DNA of 64,000 nucleotides from Metellina segmentata (Eukaryota > Arthropoda > Arachnida > Araneae > Tetragnathidae). Below, piece by piece: positions 23,364 through 36,400 of this stretch. Numbering within the stretch: the stretch's first letter is position 1; every line of letters starts with the position of its first letter. The notes under the pieces are model-generated. The model worked only from the letters and a program-made list of their open reading frames with translations, was not told where the DNA came from and made no database searches. The translations under genes and the position numbers were made by a program. The stretch covers positions 55,609,583-55,673,582 of the forward strand of contig OX375875.1 in the NCBI GenBank assembly GCA_947359465.1. Reading direction: 5' to 3'.

Positions 23364-24203
23364 ATTTTATTACTGTTCTTAATAACAGAAGCATGTCCGA
23401 AAGATCTTATTTACAGTTTTACTATGAAGTTATGAAAAATCTAGGAATGTTTGAAGCTCGGGCTACTTATGGCCCTTGTGCCATAAGCATCCATTTACTA
23501 CCTATATGCTTATTTCTAAGTCTAGATTTGTATTACAGCACCAGCCACAGCCTAAACACTCGTGAAGTAGCTTAAATTCTTAAAAATAGTCTTTTTCTGC
23601 ATTTTAGTAGCAGTTTGAGTTGCTCAGGTAAGATGAAGACTAAAACAGCACAAAATCTTAGTCAAGTATAAAACTGATGGTAAATTTGAAATTCAAATTT
23701 TTTTTTTTTTAATCTGAATTCGCAGTATTGTCGGAATCAGCATATCTTCCAAACACATGTACCATTGTTGATAAACATAGTATTCATATTGAAATGGATT
23801 TTAATCATGCCAAAATAAGCCATTGTACTGATGCGTTTATTGCATCTCTGTAAAATGTTAATTATAGTTTTTCTTTCCACTAAATTTCAAGGTCCGTTTG
23901 AGTTTATTATTAAGAATAAATGACTTAATTTTCATAAATCTTTGGGTGAATTTTCCAAAGATTAGAATGTAGGAGCTTTTGATAAGAGTTTGCTTAAAAT
24001 GATACACCAGAGAGTTGAAAAAAAGTCGCCTGTCATCCGTGGCAGCCATCTTCCAGAATACAATACCATAAATAAATTACCTTTGGAGGGTTTATGGATA
24101 TTTAACCCCATGAGCATGCTGGGAAGTTACAGTCTTTTGGGATATATTTGAGAGTGACACAAACATTTTCAGTAAAACACATACAAATAGTCAAAATAAC
24201 ATT
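23364..24203. other. Intergenic spacer between convergent genes
   Basis: This 0.84-kb AT-rich spacer separates the two polyadenylation signals. I see no gene, RNA or mobile element in it. The short open frames at 23393-23575 and 23858-24049 have no recognisable features. Confidence 0.6.
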
Positions 24204-24209
24204 TATTTC
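24204..24209 (-). promoter_or_regulatory. Polyadenylation signal of NUP58
   Basis: On the minus strand AATAAA lies about 41 bases after the NUP58 stop codon. It is the first canonical signal downstream. Confidence 0.55.
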
Positions 24210-24249
24210 ACATACAACACAGTTAAAAAAAAGAAAGACAGTGTTAAGG

Positions 24250-24413
24250 TCATGTGCTTGTCCACCGCTTGCCTCGTTTATTCCCAGCAGGAGGCTTTTG
24301 CAGTTGAAAGGGCTTTTGATTATTCAAGGCAAACTGAGATTGAGTTGAATCACTTGCAAAACCAGTTGCATCACTCAGACTAGAACTACCAAAAGAAGGC
24401 ACCCCAGTTTGGC
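24250..24413 (-). CDS. NUP58: NUP58 exon 15, C-terminus and stop
   Basis: It encodes QTGVPSFGSSSLSD, then FQLQKPPAGNKRGKR and WTST before TGA. The KPPAGNKRGKR end is nearly invariant in animal NUP58 and fixes the identification. Confidence 0.95.
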
Positions 24414-27400
24414 CTGCAAAGTTTAGTACAATGGATAACAAATGTTTTTTAATGATATTAAGGCATGAATTATACGTACTGTCAACAGTGTCATTTTAAA
24501 TGCATAATACACAGTCCAGTCACATTAATGTGACCACCACCTACTTTCGACATCAACGTGAAATAACCAATCGCAGGTGGCAGCACCTTGCAGTGGAGTG
24601 TATATAAAGGATGTCCTAGGGCATCGGAAAGCATTTCAATCGTTGGCGTAATGCAGAAACGTAGCGATATATCCAACGTCCAAAAGGGCATGATTATTGG
24701 CCAAGGGTGGAAGCATTTCGGATACTGCTAATGTTGTGAACTGTTCGCATGCCACCGTGGTAAAAGTATACAGTGCATGGCAAAATGGCACAATCCAAAA
24801 TCAGCGGCGTGGCACATGTGGTGCACCACGGACTATATATGACAGAGCCGAACGAAGGCTACGGAGATGCGTTTGGGCGAATAGACGTGCAACTGACCGC
24901 CCAGATGAACCAAGGGGCTACCAAGAGTGTATCCTCAACAGCGGTTCAGCGAACGTTGCTGCGCATGGGCCTCCGCAGCAGACGCCTGGTTAATGCACCT
25001 ATGCTGACTGCTGTTCATCGGTGACGAAGACTGGAATTTGCACGCCAGTACTGCAACTGGACGTCCACAGAATGGCTTTTTCAATTAATCACGTTTTATG
25101 CTCCATCAGACAGATGGGCGTTGGCGAATACGGCGTGAAACGTCTGAAAGCAAACACCCTGCAACAATTGCCGGAAGGATCCAGGCTGGAGAAGGGAGCA
25201 TTATGGTTTGGGGAATGTTTTCTTAGAATTCACTAGGTGCACTCATCATCAGAAACCTAATTGACTCTCTTCGTGCACGTCTCGCAGCGGTCCGCTCTGC
25301 CAGAGGTGGTTATTCTGGCTTTTGACAGGTGGTCACATTAATGTGACGGGACTGTGTACAAGTAATAAATCACAATATAGTTAAAAAGTATGATAAAAAG
25401 TAATTTTGGGGCACATAATCATCCATCCATGAATGAATGCATAGGAAACTAAATTATCTGCTACAATGAGCTTTTTGATTTATTCAATATCTCTTAGTCG
25501 TCACTTTATGCAGCTTAGAAAGCAAAATGTCATTGTATGATGCAAATAAACTTAAAATATGTTTCACAATTTGTGAAGAAAAAGTAATTTAAAAAATACT
25601 GTTCTTAGGGTAAATAACAATTTTTAGCATGTAAAAAATATTGGTTTTTAACGTGTAATATGGTAATTTCGTTTAGCGCAAAGGTAGAAATCAAGGTATT
25701 CTCCCAAGTCAATAAAATAATAATCATACTTTTCAGTAACATTTAGCGTAATTTTGCATTCTTCCAAAATGTGTTTCAAACAAGTAGCTAAGCAAAGCCA
25801 TTTTTTAAGTATGTGGCACTTTTCTTACAGCTTCCTAAGTAACCAGTGCTACTTGAAACCATAAACTGTGACAAAGCTATTGAATAAAAATTGAATTTAT
25901 ATTTACAAATATTGGATGTTTGTTTTTGATTTAAAATAACAAGTATGCTTTTTCATTTATTTTACATTGGGCATGTATTTGTCTATCGTATAAACAAGCA
26001 ATTTCTTCATACATGTGTATTATTAATCTTCTAAAATAATAATATATGTGGTATACTGTACAAGCTTAAGAATACAAGGTAATATAGATAACATAGCAAA
26101 CAAATGTTTAAAGATTATTGTCTTAAAATGAAACTTAATCACGAGCTTTGTATCACATTTATATACAAAGGTTGAAGACAGTAGTTGTCAGTTAAGTTAT
26201 ACAATGCAATCTGATGAGAATAAGCTATTCATTAAAATATTAAGTGATTCATTTGATTTTAAAAACAATGTATTGAGTACAAAATAATTATGAAGGCATA
26301 TGGATGAGAAATATTGCTGTTATGAAAGAGAACAAAACGAAGAGAGAATGATGGATTTAACTATTTTCTTACAGAAATTAGCTGAAGAACTAGTTTCTAA
26401 GCTCATGATTTGACATTGTTTTTTCATTAAGATTTTGTCTTCCAATAAGAGATAACCAACAAGTTTGCAATTTAATGATGTTGTTTGATATGGTTAAGTT
26501 AAAAATTTAAATAAGGCGTGGCATAACTAGATTACTTCTGAGAAACTATTTGAAACACCGAAGTTTAATCAGAATGAAACTTCACAGGTGTGATGTACAA
26601 GAGAAATAAATTACCAAACTATCAAATTTAGAATACTTGTAGAATTACAGGTATTTAAACTCATAATTAAATAAACTACAATTCTATGAAGCTGATTTTT
26701 AAAATTTATATTTTACAGTAAATTACAGTTGATATTAAACATATAGCTCTTCATTTTCTTTGAATTTCTGATAGATAATTCAAGAATTTGGATTATGCAT
26801 TATTCCTGTTCATTCCATGATGAAGCTCATTAGAGAATTCTGTTTCAATTCTTAAATAACAAGGTGCTAGCTTTGGTTTTCAAACTAAAAATAGTTCATT
26901 CATGTAGACCATTCTTATTTTCATTTGTTGGTATTTTGTTTGATAATAACGAAAGAAGCATTAGCCCCTTCATTTAAAAGTTTTTGAAGAAAAACTGATT
27001 GGCTATTATACCTTGAATTTTTAAATACTGGTGTAAGTTACTTTTATTTCAATGCATGGAATGCAGCCACTTCCAGTCTTCATATGGAAGACCTATCTAG
27101 TTAAAAAAATAACCAGTATAAGTAAAATCCAACCAGTCCTATTTCTCTATATTAACCATCCGAGAAGTGTACTGAGATACTTTTCCACACACACATGCCT
27201 AAATAACCACATTCATGGATTCATAACTTTTAGGAGAGTAATTTTTTTTTGGAAAGAATAGGAGACTCTGCCCCCTGCTTGTCAACCCCCAGCAAACCAC
27301 GACTTTCCGGGCCTTGACATCACAGTGAGATGATTCACAAGGCTAGGTAGAACAATCTGACATTTCATTTTTGCAGTGAACAATTTGTACATTATCGCGA

Positions 27401-30400
27401 AATTATATTTTTCATTGCATCTTAAATTTATTTATAAACCAATTTTAAAAATAATTATATCACAAGAAAGTGCATTCTAAGCTTTCCCATGATATTTTTT
27501 AAATAATAGTATTAGGCTATAGATATGACGGTTCTAGTTTTGTATTGAAAATTACGATATGAAAGTTCTGAAATTTGTATGACCAACTTTTAATCGCATT
27601 GAATTTATTCATTAACCACTTTCAAAAATAATTGTATCATAATAAAGAGTACATGCTAAAGTTTCCTGTGATGTTTTCAAATTTAAAAACTATAGATATG
27701 ACAGTTTTAACAAAAAAGTAAGGAAAAATTCCCGATTTCTCTCGAATTTCAAAAAAATATTACAAGAAACCAAATTTAAAAAAAAAACTCAAGAAGGTGC
27801 AAAAATTTACGCTCTTAAAAAAAACTCACGGCTGAAGACTGAAAATTTGTGAGTGTTTTGCAAACTCGCATTAGAAATTTCACCTTTGACACTTAATGCA
27901 ACTAATAGCTGCATCGGAAAAAAAAAACCTTCTCAGTCTTGTTTCCTGTACAATTTTGAACAAACCATGTTAATTTCGTAATTTCCTGATCTGCACTGTC
28001 TCGGGAAACCATCTAAGAATCGAGCGAAAAAAGCGAGTTTTCAATAATGCGTCGATAACTTTTTAAAATAGAAAGATTACATTGGTCCTTTCCTTGTAAA
28101 TCATCTTGGGAAGATTCTATTGAAGTTTGAATTATTATTGATTCCCTTTCTAAAGATTATATTCTTATTTCCTTGAAATAGAATCATTTGGAGATTATAT
28201 TGGTCAAGAATGTCAACTGATTAGAAGGCATACCTGGAAGACTGAAGGGGCCAGGTGGAATAATGTATGTGAACTCCCAAGAGGGTTAATGTGTGCATTG
28301 TTAACTCGTGTGTTTTCCAGACATGGTTACAATTTCAATTTAAAAGATGATTGACATCTATTTTCAAGGACTTAATTCTAGACTACTGACTATTCTCACT
28401 GAACTTTTAAGTTGCAATTACTAACTCATAAGTTAAAATAATTTGACAAACCAAACCCACATTATAGGCCTGGTCTAGTGATTATGAAAGGTTGTGTTAA
28501 ACACTTTAAAGACTGAAAAAAACACATTTATTTGGCAAGTCAATATCGAGCATTACAAGTTTATTACTGAGAAGCTTAGTACTAACGCCAGATGAAAGAT
28601 CCAATCAAGTGGTATCTCGTACCTCTTTCAACAATGATCTTTGAAAACTATTAAAATTAGTGAACTTTGATGCATTTGAAAAAGGTAAACAGAAAAACCA
28701 ATGATACAGGTGCATCAATTTTGCATATAAAATTTCTAAATGAAAAATGTAAGATTATTCCATTTCTCCTGACAATTACATATTCAGTTTAAGTTCTTAA
28801 ATCACATTCTGAAATATAGAGCTAGAATGAAATATTGTTGCTGGAAATAGTGGAAAATAAAATTGGGATCAAAAGAATATTGATTCATATAAAATCAGGA
28901 CTATATCTTGGGATCATCAAAAAAAAAAAAAAATCAAGGTTTTGTATTTGAGGTATTCTAACATCAATTAGTATGAAAAATGCTTATGCAATCAGAAACA
29001 GGTTGACAGAAACTAAAACAAGGAGGGCTCTCAAGATGTCCGATTATCTTACATAGCACGAGTCCTCCAATTAAATTTCAAATAATGCAATGTGGCGAAT
29101 TTCCCCCAATCATGACTGGTATCTGGGGAAAATGCTAGGTCTATCCTTGTATAACAAAAGGGAAAGCAGGATTTTTTTTTCAGATTGTAAAGTTGGGTAC
29201 TTTAGGAGCATGAAATTACTGAATGATCAAATATCTTTTCCAGTTAGTCCTAAATGCAAGGGCAACATATCCGTAGTTAATCACAATTTTTTCTGTCTCG
29301 GAATGAGCCTTTCGGACTAAATCCAGAATCAACAATTGAGGACGAATGACTTGGTCTGGCAGGTGGCTAGTAGACGATGAGGAATTAACAGAGACCAAGA
29401 AGTTTGCTTAGTTAAAATTTTATTTTATGTACTCTCTCTCTCTTTTTAAAGAGTATATTTTTTTTCTGAAAAAACATGGATATATTTTGTTAAGCTTTCT
29501 ATCTTTCCCAAGAAGCTGAAATATATTATAACAAACATGTAACACTATTTAATATTACTAACTTTTCTTGTTGATTTAAAAGTGTTAAGTCATTATCTGG
29601 AGATTTTCATTATGTTTTCAATCAGCAATAAATGACACTTTTTTGTTGAAAATATGCGACTTTCCACTAGTTTTGAATTCAGGTGTGTGTGTCGAGGGGG
29701 GGGGGTACCCTCAAATATTTTTTAAACTCAAAAATGAATTTTAACAAAAAAACCTTTTTAGATTTTTTTGACAAAATTTCAACGTAAATAAAACGGACAA
29801 GACAGTGGCACACAGGAAACAAAAAATATATTGAAGTCCAAAGCAGAGAAAATTTGTCAGATTTCAGTTAACATTTGAAATAATGTTTTTGTGTTTATGA
29901 TAATCCTAACAATTCCTTATAAATAAAATTGTATTGAAGAATCATGTTTCAGATGCAAATTGAAAAATCCCCATTGACATTATAGAATACATATAGTATT
30001 TAAAATATTTTTGTAACTATATCAACATAGGTGTCATGTCCAAGAGTTGATTTCGTTGTGGGAATATGAGTAAGAATGTTAAATAAAGTGTCATGAACAT
30101 TTACTAACTTGGAATACTATTCATTTTGCTATCCAATTATATAAAACCATTGATGCAGCAAATGTCATTTCAAAAATCTCCAATCTTTTTACATGTAAAG
30201 TTCTAAATTACGATTACATTTTCATCGAATTCGTGAATTGTCCCAAGATTAATCTTTCAGTGAATTTATTCAATTCTAGTTTTCTTCTTGTCAGCAGGTA
30301 TTATTGATGTTGAGATGGAATTGAGCTACACGTTTCTGATATACATTCAGAATTTATGTGTGCATTTCAAAAAAGGAATCACATTTGATGTGGAAATTGT

Positions 30401-33400
30401 TTTTAAAAAAATAAACTAAGTAGTATTTTAAGATAAACTTTCCATTCACAGGTAACAAGCAGTAATTCTTTTTAAATTCAGGGATAATGATTAAATAGCT
30501 TGCAAGAGTTGTATTTATAAAAAGTTTACGAATAATGTAAACAAAAGATTTTCAACCTATAGAATGTGTTGCAAAGAAATTTATTACACAATTTTCTCAA
30601 TGACATAAACATTAAAATCTTAAAACCCAAAAAGGAAATAGCTTTAGAATAAGGTATCAACATAAGCTCCTGAGAAAGTTTAATAATAAAACATTATTAA
30701 ATTTTAACTCTTACCACTATTTACCTAGTGGTTTATAAGATGCGAGACTTTGGAGGGCACTTAATCGAGTAGAATTCAAGGACAGCATCATATGAGAACC
30801 TGCACCACCTGAAATATGGAAATAAACAGTTAATATTCCATAAATAGTCAGATAGTTTAAGATATTTAAACAAGCACAACATGGGTCTTATGAATACAAA
30901 TTTAAACTCTCATCCACACATTTAGTCAGAAGTTCTCTAATAGCTTTGCATAACCTATCACCTTAGAAAGATTTCTCGGTGGGATTTTAAAATTATAAAA
31001 TCTAAATTACTTTTAAGGAAGGTTGACTTTCAAGCAACAAAGTATTTTCAGTCAATTGAAAAGAGATTAATAATTTTAAAAAAATTACTAGTGACAATTA
31101 CAGCTACATTTTGCATAAAAATAATTTGCGATTTTAAAAAATCAGTTGACTAAATCTACACTTTTATATAAATGAGACAAACAGAGGATTTAGTCCTCAG
31201 ATTGGGAAATCTTAAATGAACTGTTATCAGCTTGTTGAATTCAGTCAATATATCAAAAATTTTAAGTTGTGATTTAATTGCAGCAGAATACATTCAAAAC
31301 ACCCCACATAATATTTATAGTTAATTCTTAAATACAAATCTAGTTAACAGGCTTGCATGTATGAGCCTATATTATGAGGTCATCAGATATTTATGTTAAA
31401 GTTTGAGTGAAACATAAGTAATGAAAACATAATTTTCAGATTAATTTTAAAACTAAGCTTCAACTCTAATTTCAGGTAACTAAGTGCCATGAAAAGGAAT
31501 AAACAGAATATTCCAAATATATACACCTGGGCATTAAAATGTTTTGAATATGATTGTTGGCATTGTGTTTCTAGTGGGATGAAAATGACTTAATTTTCTT
31601 TTAATAGAATATCTAAAACTATGTGACTAAATACATTTCTGGACAAAATCAATTTATCAATCAGTTATAGCAAATGCTTTTAATCTGCTTCCCACAATTG
31701 GAATAAAAAATTGCAAAGATATGAACATTCTGTTTGCACAAGGTCCGTTATCAGACTAGCTGCGCCAAACGCGAGATTAAATATACCCAATAAAAGCAGG
31801 TAAACAGTCAGCAAAAGTAGTAAAAGTTACGCTTTCAAATGAAGAATGGTAGATGAACGTCAAAAACCTTAAAATGGATGAGAAATTATGCAATTTTTTA
31901 AGTATGATTGATGACTACTTTATACACACAAAACATGAAAATGACAACGATATACATTCCATAGGAGCAAAAAAATTGATTGATTAGCTAAAAACATTTT
32001 GAATTTATTTTCCGAATCTAGCATCTTTGGCACTACCGGCTGATTGCCGATGATTAAACATTTTTTACAATTACACTGAAAGCTGATTGATTGCTATTTG
32101 CAAGGGCCCAGTGGGTAAACCGTCAACCATGGGCATACACACCAAGATTTAAACCCAGGTTATACTGGGTAGCAGATAAACACTACTAGTTAAGAAAGCT
32201 ATATTTTTTAATATAAATAAAACTTCAAACCATCTAAGGTTACAACAAATAATTGAAACAACACTAATCAAGAGCCTGTTACATTCAGGTACCTGGTAAT
32301 TGCTGAGAGCGATTAAATACATTGGTGATTGCTTTCCCAACAGCACTTTGCATGGCAGCAAACGGAGAAGGACCGTAGGTCACTGATGCTGGTAAATGTG
32401 TGTTTGTGGCAAAACCTTTCATATTTTCCTTATGCTTTTCCATAAATACCCTCATATCATCTTGATTTGTTCTTTGGGTGATGAAATGTTCTTTACAAAG
32501 CTGAAAAGCAAGGAATAAATTCGTAAACATACAACTCTAGGAATACAAAATCAAATTACTGTAGCAAAATAAAATATAGATCGACTAAAAGATGAGACTA
32601 GGATTAAAACTTAAGAACAAGAAGTCGGATGTAAATGGCACAAACATTTTTCCTGTTGCCAAACTGCTTTTCTCGTTATTACGGGAAAAAAAATAAAATT
32701 TCTATCTGAATGTGTGAATTTTTAAAAACATAATTTCTAGTTGTTTAACACCAAGTGTTATTTAAACCAGAAAAAAAATCCAAAAGATTTTATTTTAATA
32801 TACAAAAAGCAATGCCCACAACTGTCTGAAATGTAAAATGTTAAACAAAATTATCAACACAGACAAATTAAGCAACAATTACACCAAAATGAGTTGTAAG
32901 AAACAATTCAAATACCATGGGTGCCAAAACATCAAAATTGGTATCTTTCGAAAAAATTTCCCTAAAGAAAATAGAACCCACAAGACAATGTCAAGTAAAA
33001 AATGTGAAAGTAAACAAACACAGTGGGATGATAGAAAAATATTGCTTGGGTATCCCTGGAGCATGAACCCTGTGTTTGCTAAAGATAGTAAACCCCCATA
33101 GGAAAAGATTACTAGATTAGTTCATGAATCCCGTACACGCCTAACGATGTGTCTCTGTAGGCTTTATATTAGAAAAGGTTTGTAATGCAAGTTCTAATGC
33201 ATTACAAATCTTTGCAAAGGAAACTTGTTAAGTTTATATATAATTTCATTGTTGTTATAATTGTTTTTTGTCATAGAGCTTTTAGATACAATTTACATGG
33301 AATTTTTAAATGCATTTTTTGTTACTGAACAATGCTTGTCATGTTAAATTTTTTTTAATGTTTAACACACAATATGGTAACAAGCAATAACAAAATGTTT

Positions 33401-36400
33401 TTCTTTGTAAGTTTAAATAAAACTAGCTATACAACTTAGCAAATCATGTAATTTCATTTCTATTTAAAATTGGCATTGGGACACACATCTTTACGAACGA
33501 AGAACAAAGAAACTGACTTTTAGTGTCAGGAACATGCACTAAAAGCACCATTGTCCTTAATTTTTCATGCTATAAGAGGAAATTGCTGTTTGTTCCCTTT
33601 GGAGTATAGGGTGTTTAATTTCAAGGTTTTTATTAACTTGCGATGGGTTGGGTCTGACAATCTAATCATACGAACATTTTTTATTCTTGCATGTATGGAA
33701 TTACCAGAACTTCAGTAGTTTCTACCATGTTCCCATCAAATTGCATTCATTAACATAGAGGTGCACAACCTGCGGCCCGCGAATCATCAATTTGCGGCCC
33801 ACAAACTAATTTTGACTATAAACTTCCAAGAGGATTTAAGTTAAAAAGCAAATTGACTGGCAAACATTTAGAATCAGTCTTAAGAGTTTCTACTAGCAGT
33901 ATTGAACCTAACATACCTAAGTTTGTCAGTAAAACTCAGTATCAGCCATCCCATTAGCAAGCTGTAACATAATTATTGTTTATGCTTTAGAAATTTTAAT
34001 ATTAATTATATTTGATGCTGTAATTTTTGTTTCTAATTTTACTGATATCATTAAAATTTCTGATACTCATCTTAATATGCTCATTATACTATTACTGTTA
34101 TTAAATTTGTAACCTAAAATAATTTGCTGAAGTACATATGGCGTTCTTGAGACACATTCTTAAAAGTAATTCTAAATGATTGATGTAAATGTTTGTAACT
34201 TCTATTTTTAAACTATTCACACTAGCATTCATTTAGCTTTGTAACAAGCTCCTAGATTTTTTGAGAAAACGTTTGTAAGTTTAATCTTAAAAAAAATTAA
34301 GTGATTATTTTTTATTATACATATTAAGTGTAAAATAACAGCTGTACATAATTGGGTTGTAGCACTTTCATCGTGTCTATGCTGTAACTTCATTTGCGGC
34401 CCCCCATGTCTCAATCAACGGTGCGAGTGGCCCTTCTCCCAAAAAGGTTGTGCACCCCTACATTACCACATAAACTTGGTAGGTAGGTAGTGAATCAAAA
34501 TTGCACTGGAACAATACAACGGGTTATAGGTGACGGTCCAGGAAAAAATCCTAGGACATTGCCTTATCATCTCGAACTACTGTCAGATGATGAGAACACC
34601 TGCAATGGTACTCCACTCCAACATTTTTTTTGAAGTCATGGCAGATTTAACGTGCACCAGCCCCCATGTATGAGTCTGGCTGAACTGAGTTTTTAATTTG
34701 CAACCCTCCGGTTGCTAATCTATTGCTCTCCCAATTGCTACTTATTTTATTTTTGCCATACATGGTTAATATAGCAATGCTAACGGCCATATTCACAAGT
34801 CTCGAGTAACTCGAGGATCAGTTGATCCGCGAGTAAGAGTTAACTCGAGGATTAGCAAAAACGGTATTCTCAAACAGCGTGTTAAGTGATCTGGGGATTA
34901 AAATGAGACGCTCGCTGTGATTGGCTACCTCACGATCACGTGGTATTGTTTACATTGGTTACGACTCCCGAATCTGCATTCATACTGATCAAGCACGTAC
35001 TTCGCCATAGAATTGATTCCAAATTGTGAATAAATAGGACTCATACAGCATTTTAATATGGGTTTGGGAAAAGAAATGTAAAGGTATTTAATTTCAAATT
35101 GGACTTTTATAGAAACTTAAATTTTGCAAGAAAGAATTGTACACAATGTCTTGACAGATGTATGTAATCCGATTATCTTTGTACTTGTCAGTGGGTGTGT
35201 GTTGGTGGTGTGAAAAGTGACTTACAATGTCAATTTTTTTTCATTCGTAATAAATCAACAGAATAATTTTTATTCTACGACGAATTTGTATCTGCCATGG
35301 TCGTTTTCTACCGTTTGCTCTCTTCGGCTTAGAGGACAGAGGTGGCGCCATCTATCTTGTCGCTAAGCTGCTTGGTTAAAAGATTACGCAGCTACCTTTA
35401 TTTTCATTTTTCTTTTGAATTTCAATAAAAATGTTTAAATTTTCCATTTAAGCAATATTATGATGAGGAGACGAGCTGCTATGTAGTAGGTGCTCCGTAA
35501 TGACAGATCCAGTCCAGTCGTCGCAAGAATACTGTAATTGATCATAGAACGAAATGTGTCATCCATTTTGTCTTTATAAAAAGATAGTACTGCGCATGGG
35601 TTAAATGTAACTCGCGAGTTAACTCGCCGATTTCGGAGGATTAAAATGCAACACCGAAACGGAAGTTTAAACCACGGATCAAGACTTGTGAATACGGTTT
35701 TATCGATAACTCGCGGATTATCGTTGATCCTCGAGTTAACTCGGACTTGTGAGTACGGCCGTTATACTTGGTTTTAGCTTGTTAAAAACAAGGTGAACAA
35801 AATATTTTTTGGAAACACCAGGATATTTTTATGCTGTAGCATTTCATAAAATAAACAAAAATTAAAGGCCAAATATATGTAGGCTAATTAAAAATTCAAC
35901 TTGCAAGTAGGCCTGGACAATGTATCGATACATCGTGGAAAACCGGTTTGAGGTTGACATCGTCATACCGGTTTCGCGATGATGACGATGTATCGTGATA
36001 TATCGGTTTTTCCCGATGTCACACAGCCAATCCCAAAGCACCATCACGATTTCGATATTTTCAAAGCGCATGCGCGAAATCGCGGTTTTTTCCGATCTCA
36101 CGCTGCTAATCCCAGGGCATCATCACGGTTTCAAACGATGCCACGCAGCCAATGCCAGGGCATCATCACGGTTTCAATCGATGCCACGCAGTCAATCCTA
36201 GGGCATCATCACGGTTTCAAACGATACCACGCAGCCAATCCCAGAGCATCATCATGGTTTTCCGGTGTCACGATATTCGATGCATCGATGTTTTCATAGC
36301 GCATGCGCGATTCATCACGAAAAACCGATGTGGACATCGGTTTCGCGTTGAGTTGCCTAATCAGTATCTTATGATTTTCCGGTATGAAATTTCGTGTTGA

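Noticed and set aside
36084..36255. CRISPR-like array
   Set aside because: The units are directly adjacent without unique spacers, and the genome is animal; it is a plain tandem repeat.
35862..36400. Several overlapping ORFs of 68-106 codons
   Set aside because: They run through the 43-bp tandem repeat and its flanks inside a hAT-type element; 43 is not a multiple of 3, so the reading frames shift between units.
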